Shown: in pieces, positions 7,304-10,532 of the stretch | Numbering within the stretch: position 1 is the stretch's first letter | Layout: each line of letters starts with the position of its first letter | Source of the DNA: an uncultured Ruminococcus sp. | Lineage (GTDB): Bacteria; Bacillota_A; Clostridia; Oscillospirales; Ruminococcaceae | Length of the DNA stretch: 10,532 nucleotides | NCBI GenBank assembly: GCA_947303535.1 | Contig: CAMYYQ010000016.1 | Coordinates: 1-10,532 of the forward strand | Direction of reading: 5' to 3' | The notes under the pieces: model-generated | Seen by the model: only the letters and a program-made list of their open reading frames with translations | What the model was told of the DNA's origin: nothing | The model's database searches: none | Made by a program: the position numbers and the translations under genes

Positions 7304-8974
7304 ATGGATATTCGCAAGATAGCTGCTGTTGCCGTTGCTATAGGAGCAGGTGCTTCTGTTTTTGCGGCTTGCAGCAACAGCAAAAAACCTATTACATCCT
7401 CTGTGCCTATCATAGAGGAAACTACTGCAAAAAACACTGCGGAAGCCACTACTACAGAGCCTGTTGAGACCTTTCCCGATTATCCCGTTACTTTCCCTGA
7501 AATAGAGAAAAAACAGTCGGGCAACCTCTACGAAGCTGAAAAAGCCGAGCTAAAGGGCGGTGCTGCTGTAGATACCAACAAGCCCGAATTCAGCGGTGAC
7601 GGCTATGTTACCAAATTCGGAAACGAAGGCAAAGCTTCCGTAGTCTTTGAGATAGATGTCCCCAGCAACCAGCACTATGACCTTTCATTCAATATAATGT
7701 CCGAAAAGGCTGTAAACTGCCGATTAAAGCTTGGCGACGAACAGCTTACGACATTCAAGACTACCGACAATAATCAGTTCACCTATATCACCGTATACGG
7801 CGTTTTCCTTACAAAGGGCAAGCAGAAGCTTGAAATTACTCCCGAAAACGGCGATATGTGCCTCGATTATCTGAAAATTGAAAATAATACCTCCCTCAGC
7901 GACATAAGCTATGACACTAAGGGAGAGCTTGTAAACAAAAATGCAGCAAAATCCGCAAAGGAGCTTATGAGCTTCCTTTCCGAAAACTACGGAAAATACA
8001 TGATAACAGGTCAGTACGTTTACGGCGGAGATAATTCCGAGCTTGATCTTATCTACCGTACTACGGGAAAATACCCTGTTATACGCTGCTCAAACTTTGA
8101 AGTCTCACGAGGAAACCTTGACGAGAGCTTCAGGGAAGTGGACGCTGCTGCCGAGTGGTACTTAAACGGCGGTATCTCCTGCGTGAGCTGGTACTGGAAC
8201 TCACCTTCCGATAAGAAAAGTGCCATGAACGCAGACGATACGGACTTTGACCTTTCAAAAGCCGTTACTGAAGAAAAGATAGCAGAGCTCACCGAGGAAG
8301 AGATCCGTGAGCTTTACAGCAAGGGAAATATTTCCAAGGAATGTTACGGTATCATACTGGATATAGATAATATGGCAGGTCAGCTCACTTCACTGAAAAA
8401 CAGGGGAGTCCCTGTGCTGTGGAGACCGCTGCCCGAGGGCTACGGCAACTGGTACTGGTGGGGCGCAAAGGGTCCTGACGCTTATAAGTGGCTGTGGAAC
8501 CTGCTCTATGAACGCCTTACCAAGTATTTCGAGCTGGACAACCTTATCTGGATATGGAACGGTCAGAGCGATACTACCCTGGTTGACAGACGTACATTCG
8601 ATATAGCTGCCGTTGACCTTTACGTAAAGAACGAAAAGGACTATGGAAACAGATTCTATGAGGAATTTGCTGCTGTTCAGAAATTCGTGGGCAGCGATAA
8701 GCTCATCGCTATAAGCGAATGCGGAAGTATCCCCGATATCGACGCGGCTTTCCGTGATAATGCTGTATGGTCGTTCTTCAGCGTATGGTACGGAAAGTAC
8801 ATACAAAACGAAAAAGGCGAATACAGTGAGGAATTCACCAGCAAGGACTCTATGATAAGAGCATATAACTCCGACGGTGCTATGACTCTTGACGAATACC
8901 GCAAGCTAAGAGGTATAGAGCCTCCCGAAGCTGATAAAGATACGGAAGAAGAAACTGCTTCTGCAACCGAATAA
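7304..8974 (+). CDS. CBM35-GH26 lipoprotein, divergent beta-mannanase-like enzyme
   Basis: This 556-residue cell-surface enzyme is of the beta-mannanase family. It begins with a lipoprotein signal, lipidated at Cys23 (SVFAAC). A Thr/Glu/Pro-rich linker runs to about residue 73. A CBM35-like domain (about 74-195) starts NLYEAEKAELKGG and ends GDMCLDYLKIEN. The GH26 barrel (about 205-535) has ITGQYV, a TTGKYPVIRCSNF stretch, WYWNSP (296-301), RPLPEGYGNWYWWG (374-387) and AISECGSIPD. Glu378 and Glu472 match the acid/base and nucleophile. The conserved histidines of WHWnsP and RPxHE are replaced by Tyr297 and Pro377, which is unusual. An acidic tail follows residue 540; there is no dockerin or sortase motif. 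AGGAGG lies 5 bases before the ATG, and the HAD gene starts 13 bases after the stop. The family assignment is firm. True mannanase activity is uncertain because of the two changes; another beta-glycan substrate or lost activity is possible. Confidence 0.93.
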   Translation: MDIRKIAAVAVAIGAGASVFAACSNSKKPITSSVPIIEETTAKNTAEATTTEPVETFPDYPVTFPEIEKKQSGNLYEAEKAELKGGAAVDTNKPEFSGDGYVTKFGNEGKASVVFEIDVPSNQHYDLSFNIMSEKAVNCRLKLGDEQLTTFKTTDNNQFTYITVYGVFLTKGKQKLEITPENGDMCLDYLKIENNTSLSDISYDTKGELVNKNAAKSAKELMSFLSENYGKYMITGQYVYGGDNSELDLIYRTTGKYPVIRCSNFEVSRGNLDESFREVDAAAEWYLNGGISCVSWYWNSPSDKKSAMNADDTDFDLSKAVTEEKIAELTEEEIRELYSKGNISKECYGIILDIDNMAGQLTSLKNRGVPVLWRPLPEGYGNWYWWGAKGPDAYKWLWNLLYERLTKYFELDNLIWIWNGQSDTTLVDRRTFDIAAVDLYVKNEKDYGNRFYEEFAAVQKFVGSDKLIAISECGSIPDIDAAFRDNAVWSFFSVWYGKYIQNEKGEYSEEFTSKDSMIRAYNSDGAMTLDEYRKLRGIEPPEADKDTEEETASATE

Positions 8975-8987
8975 AAGGAGGTATTAA

Positions 8988-10298
8988 ATGGACGGAGAGT
9001 TTCACCCAAAAAGACCGCTGTCTGCGGCACAGGACGAGATACTTGTAAAAACGCTCCATGAGGTCGAAAGAAACGACCACAGGGCTATAAGCTTCAAGCT
9101 ATGGGATACTCTCGTCATTACTCCCTTTTCCAGACCTGAGGATATGTTTCTCTTCATGGAGGAGGATTTCTCGCTGCTGACTACCTCAGACAAGTCCTTT
9201 ACACAGCTTCGTATGGAAGCGCAGAAGGCGGCTGAGAAGAAATACAGTGCAAAGGGCAATGTTACCCTTGAGAAGATATACAATATCCTTGCTAAAATGA
9301 GCGGTATAACTCCCACAGGCAGGGAAAGGCTCATGACAAGGGAATGTGACCTTATAGAGCATTTCGCTTTTCCGCGAAAGATAGGAAAGCTTCTCTTCGA
9401 TAAGGCTAAGGACTGCAAAAACAAGATAATCGTTACGTCTGCATCTTATTATCCCCGTGATGTTGTGGTCAAGATACTCTGCAACTGCGGATACGGCGGA
9501 TATGACTCGGTAATAATACCGTCAGAACAGAATATACCAGATTCGGCAGAAACAGGCTATCTTGATGTGGTCATAAAAAAATCAGGTGTTGAAGCAAGCA
9601 ATATCCTCCATATCGGCGGCGACTTCTCAAACGATATTGAAGCCGCTATAGTCAGAGGTATAAAGGCTGTAATGCTTCAATCCGTTCAGCCACTTATGAT
9701 AAAATCGGGACGACTCCGCGGATTTATCGAGGAAAAGCTCATATTCGACATTGACAGTGAAAAATGCATGGCTTTAAGGTCAGCTTTCGCACTTTATGCA
9801 GCTTACGGCTTTGACGTTCCGCAGAATAAAAAGCCCCACAGCGACTTCTGCCTTGATGAATACATGATAGGCTTTATGATACTCGGTCCGCTTTCACTCA
9901 TCGAAAATTTTGAACCCGAGAGCGAAATGCAGAAGTCTCTCATTGAGGCAATGGAAAAAAATCAGAAGATAACCGACGGAAGAGACGATTTCAAGGATAT
10001 GCTGTACTTCCATTTCGGGGATTTTATCGGGAAATACGGCAGCGAAGGCTGTCGGCTGCCGCTGGAATTCCTCGAAAATCACAGCTATATCGGCGACAGG
10101 AATATTATTTCTCCGCTTCTTTCGGATAAAGAAATGAAAAAATGGGGCAAGGCTGCAAGTGAGCCGAAACTTGCTCCTGTCCGTATGGAAAAAGTCAGGA
10201 AAAACCCTCTTCAGAAGCTTGCCGACAAGCTTTTCCCCGAGGGTACAAACGTAAGAGAGATGTCGGAAGCAGTTCTGCACAGAAAAAAACGTAAGTAA
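8988..10298 (+). CDS. HAD-like protein lacking the nucleophile, probable pseudoenzyme
   Basis: The 436-residue protein has a HAD-type core like those near polysaccharide biosynthesis genes, whose motif I usually reads SFDxFDTL. Here it reads SFKLWDTL: Lys37 replaces the aspartate that forms the phospho-intermediate. Motif II may be IIVTSASYYP, with Thr150 or Ser151. Lys197 or Lys198 could serve as motif III. Motif IV, HIGGDFSND (208-216), keeps GDxxxD with Asp212 and Asp216. The cap lies between motifs I and II (about 45-140). Residues 235-436 form a helical C-terminal extension with a basic end (HRKKRK), which I could not assign. There is no signal peptide or membrane span, so it is cytoplasmic. 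A strong AGGAGG sits immediately after the GH26 stop, 6 bases before the ATG, so translation is probably coupled. The missing nucleophile argues against phosphatase activity and favours a binding or regulatory role. It is the last gene of the cluster. Confidence 0.85.
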   Translation: MDGEFHPKRPLSAAQDEILVKTLHEVERNDHRAISFKLWDTLVITPFSRPEDMFLFMEEDFSLLTTSDKSFTQLRMEAQKAAEKKYSAKGNVTLEKIYNILAKMSGITPTGRERLMTRECDLIEHFAFPRKIGKLLFDKAKDCKNKIIVTSASYYPRDVVVKILCNCGYGGYDSVIIPSEQNIPDSAETGYLDVVIKKSGVEASNILHIGGDFSNDIEAAIVRGIKAVMLQSVQPLMIKSGRLRGFIEEKLIFDIDSEKCMALRSAFALYAAYGFDVPQNKKPHSDFCLDEYMIGFMILGPLSLIENFEPESEMQKSLIEAMEKNQKITDGRDDFKDMLYFHFGDFIGKYGSEGCRLPLEFLENHSYIGDRNIISPLLSDKEMKKWGKAASEPKLAPVRMEKVRKNPLQKLADKLFPEGTNVREMSEAVLHRKKRK

Positions 10299-10299
10299 T

Positions 10300-10314
10300 C
10301 GGGCTTTTCGCCTG
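10300..10314 (+). terminator. Weak hairpin just after the gene cluster
   Basis: CGGGC (10300-10304) and GCCTG (10310-10314) can pair as a 5-bp stem with one G-U pair around a TTTTC loop. It begins 2 bases after the HAD gene stop and is followed by a loosely T-rich stretch. The stem is short and there is no continuous T tract, so it may be only a weak terminator. Confidence 0.3.
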
Positions 10315-10342
10315 CTTTCAGTCTTTTGCGACAACCTTTTCC

Positions 10343-10361
10343 GACGGTCTTTTTCACCGTC
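10343..10361 (+). terminator. GACGGT/ACCGTC hairpin, possible transcript end
   Basis: GACGGT (10343-10348) and ACCGTC (10356-10361) form a perfect 6-bp stem with a CTTTTTC loop in the gap between the HAD gene and the response regulator gene. No T tract follows on the plus strand. It could stabilise or end the cluster transcript, or it may be a protein site. Its role is not shown by sequence. Confidence 0.3.
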
Positions 10362-10415
10362 TCTGCGTTGATACATTTCTCGAACATTTACTTCCTAATA
10401 CCTTAAAATAAATCA

Positions 10416-10444
10416 TTGCAGCTCCTTTTGTGATGTGATATCAT
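10416..10444 (+). promoter_or_regulatory. Probable promoter for the response regulator gene
   Basis: TTGCAG (10416-10421) and TATCAT (10439-10444) are 17 bases apart. TGA before the -10 makes it extended (TGnTATCAT), like the glgP promoter. The -10 matches at five of six bases and the -35 at only three. Transcription would begin around 10450, at or very near the hairpin described next. A sigma-H promoter was looked for because of the possible spo0A identity, but none was obvious. Confidence 0.5.
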
Positions 10445-10449
10445 TATTA

Positions 10450-10466
10450 AGCGGTCGAAAACCGCT
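10450..10466 (+). promoter_or_regulatory. Leader hairpin with a 0A-box-like core
   Basis: AGCGGT (10450-10455) and ACCGCT (10461-10466) form a perfect 6-bp inverted repeat around CGAAA, 21 bases before the start codon and at the predicted transcription start. The centre reads GGTCGAAAA, one mismatch from the Spo0A-binding core TGTCGAA. It could therefore be an operator, a 5' end stabilising hairpin, or both. The family of the downstream gene makes self-control plausible, but this is inference. Confidence 0.4.
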
Positions 10467-10487
10467 GAACAAGAGGAGGTATAAATA

Positions 10488-10532
10488 ATGAATAACAAGG
10501 TAAAAGTACTTATCGGCGACGATTCTGCCGAG
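10488..10532 (+). CDS. Response regulator N-terminus, probably Spo0A, cut by window edge
   Basis: Only 15 codons are present, reading MNNKVKVLIGDDSAE. This is the first beta strand and acidic pair of a receiver domain: the hydrophobic strand VKVLI followed by DD, two of the acidic residues that bind the metal ion. The phosphorylated aspartate would lie beyond the window. A strong AGGAGG at 10474-10479 sits 8 bases before the ATG. The IGDDSAE form resembles Spo0A openings in Ruminococcus-type bacteria, from memory and without a search, and the 0A-box-like leader agrees. It has its own probable promoter and stands 189 bases after the HAD gene, so it is likely a separate unit. It could instead be another receiver protein, including a partner for the upstream kinase. 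The receiver call is firm; the Spo0A name is tentative. Confidence 0.7.
   Translation, partial: MNNKVKVLIGDDSAE

Noticed and set aside
8860..8974. Possible dockerin or EF-hand at the GH26 C-terminus (NSDGAMTLDEYRKL)
   Set aside because: Only one such stretch exists, with no second repeat. The TLDE motif is the usual end of GH26 catalytic domains, so this is not a cellulosome module.

Overview
This window looks like chromosomal DNA from an anaerobic, plant-polysaccharide-degrading Firmicute, most like a rumen or gut Ruminococcus (Oscillospiraceae). The clues are strong AGGAGG ribosome binding sites, frequent ATA isoleucine codons at moderate GC, a CBM35-GH26 surface lipoprotein, a GH95 alpha-fucosidase-like enzyme, and a Spo0A-like response regulator start at the right edge. 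No phage, insertion sequence, CRISPR array, tRNA or rRNA was seen. The genus is inferred from this gene content and was not tested by a search.

Layout. Positions 1-1128 (minus strand) hold the N-terminal 376 residues of a lipoprotein of unknown function with beta-propeller-like repeats, cut by the left edge. A divergent intergenic region (1129-1473) carries a good sigma-A-type promoter reading right and a cluster of TGTC-containing direct repeats. Five plus-strand genes follow with gaps of only 36, 46, 18 and 13 bases and no convincing terminator between them: glycogen phosphorylase (glgP), a membrane sensor histidine kinase of the HisKA_3/DesK-NarX type, a cytoplasmic GH95 glycosidase, a CBM35-GH26 mannanase-like lipoprotein, and a HAD-like protein. 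A 189-base gap with two small hairpins, a probable promoter and a leader hairpin precedes the first 15 codons of a response regulator, probably Spo0A.

How the genes may work together. The five-gene cluster reads as a carbohydrate-use unit. The GH26 lipoprotein would act on mannan-type polymers at the cell surface, and GH95 would trim alpha-L-fucosyl or alpha-L-galactosyl residues from imported oligosaccharides. GlgP would release glucose-1-phosphate from stored alpha-glucan, and the kinase could report a membrane or nutrient state. No transporter is present and no complete response regulator accompanies the kinase, so this link is inferred from spacing alone.

The points most worth a second look are two enzymes that depart from family rules. 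The GH26 protein keeps both catalytic glutamates but appears to have lost the two conserved active-site histidines (WHW to WYW, and HE to PE). The HAD-like protein has lysine in place of the nucleophilic aspartate and may be a pseudoenzyme. I did not find clear evidence of a wholly new biological system.
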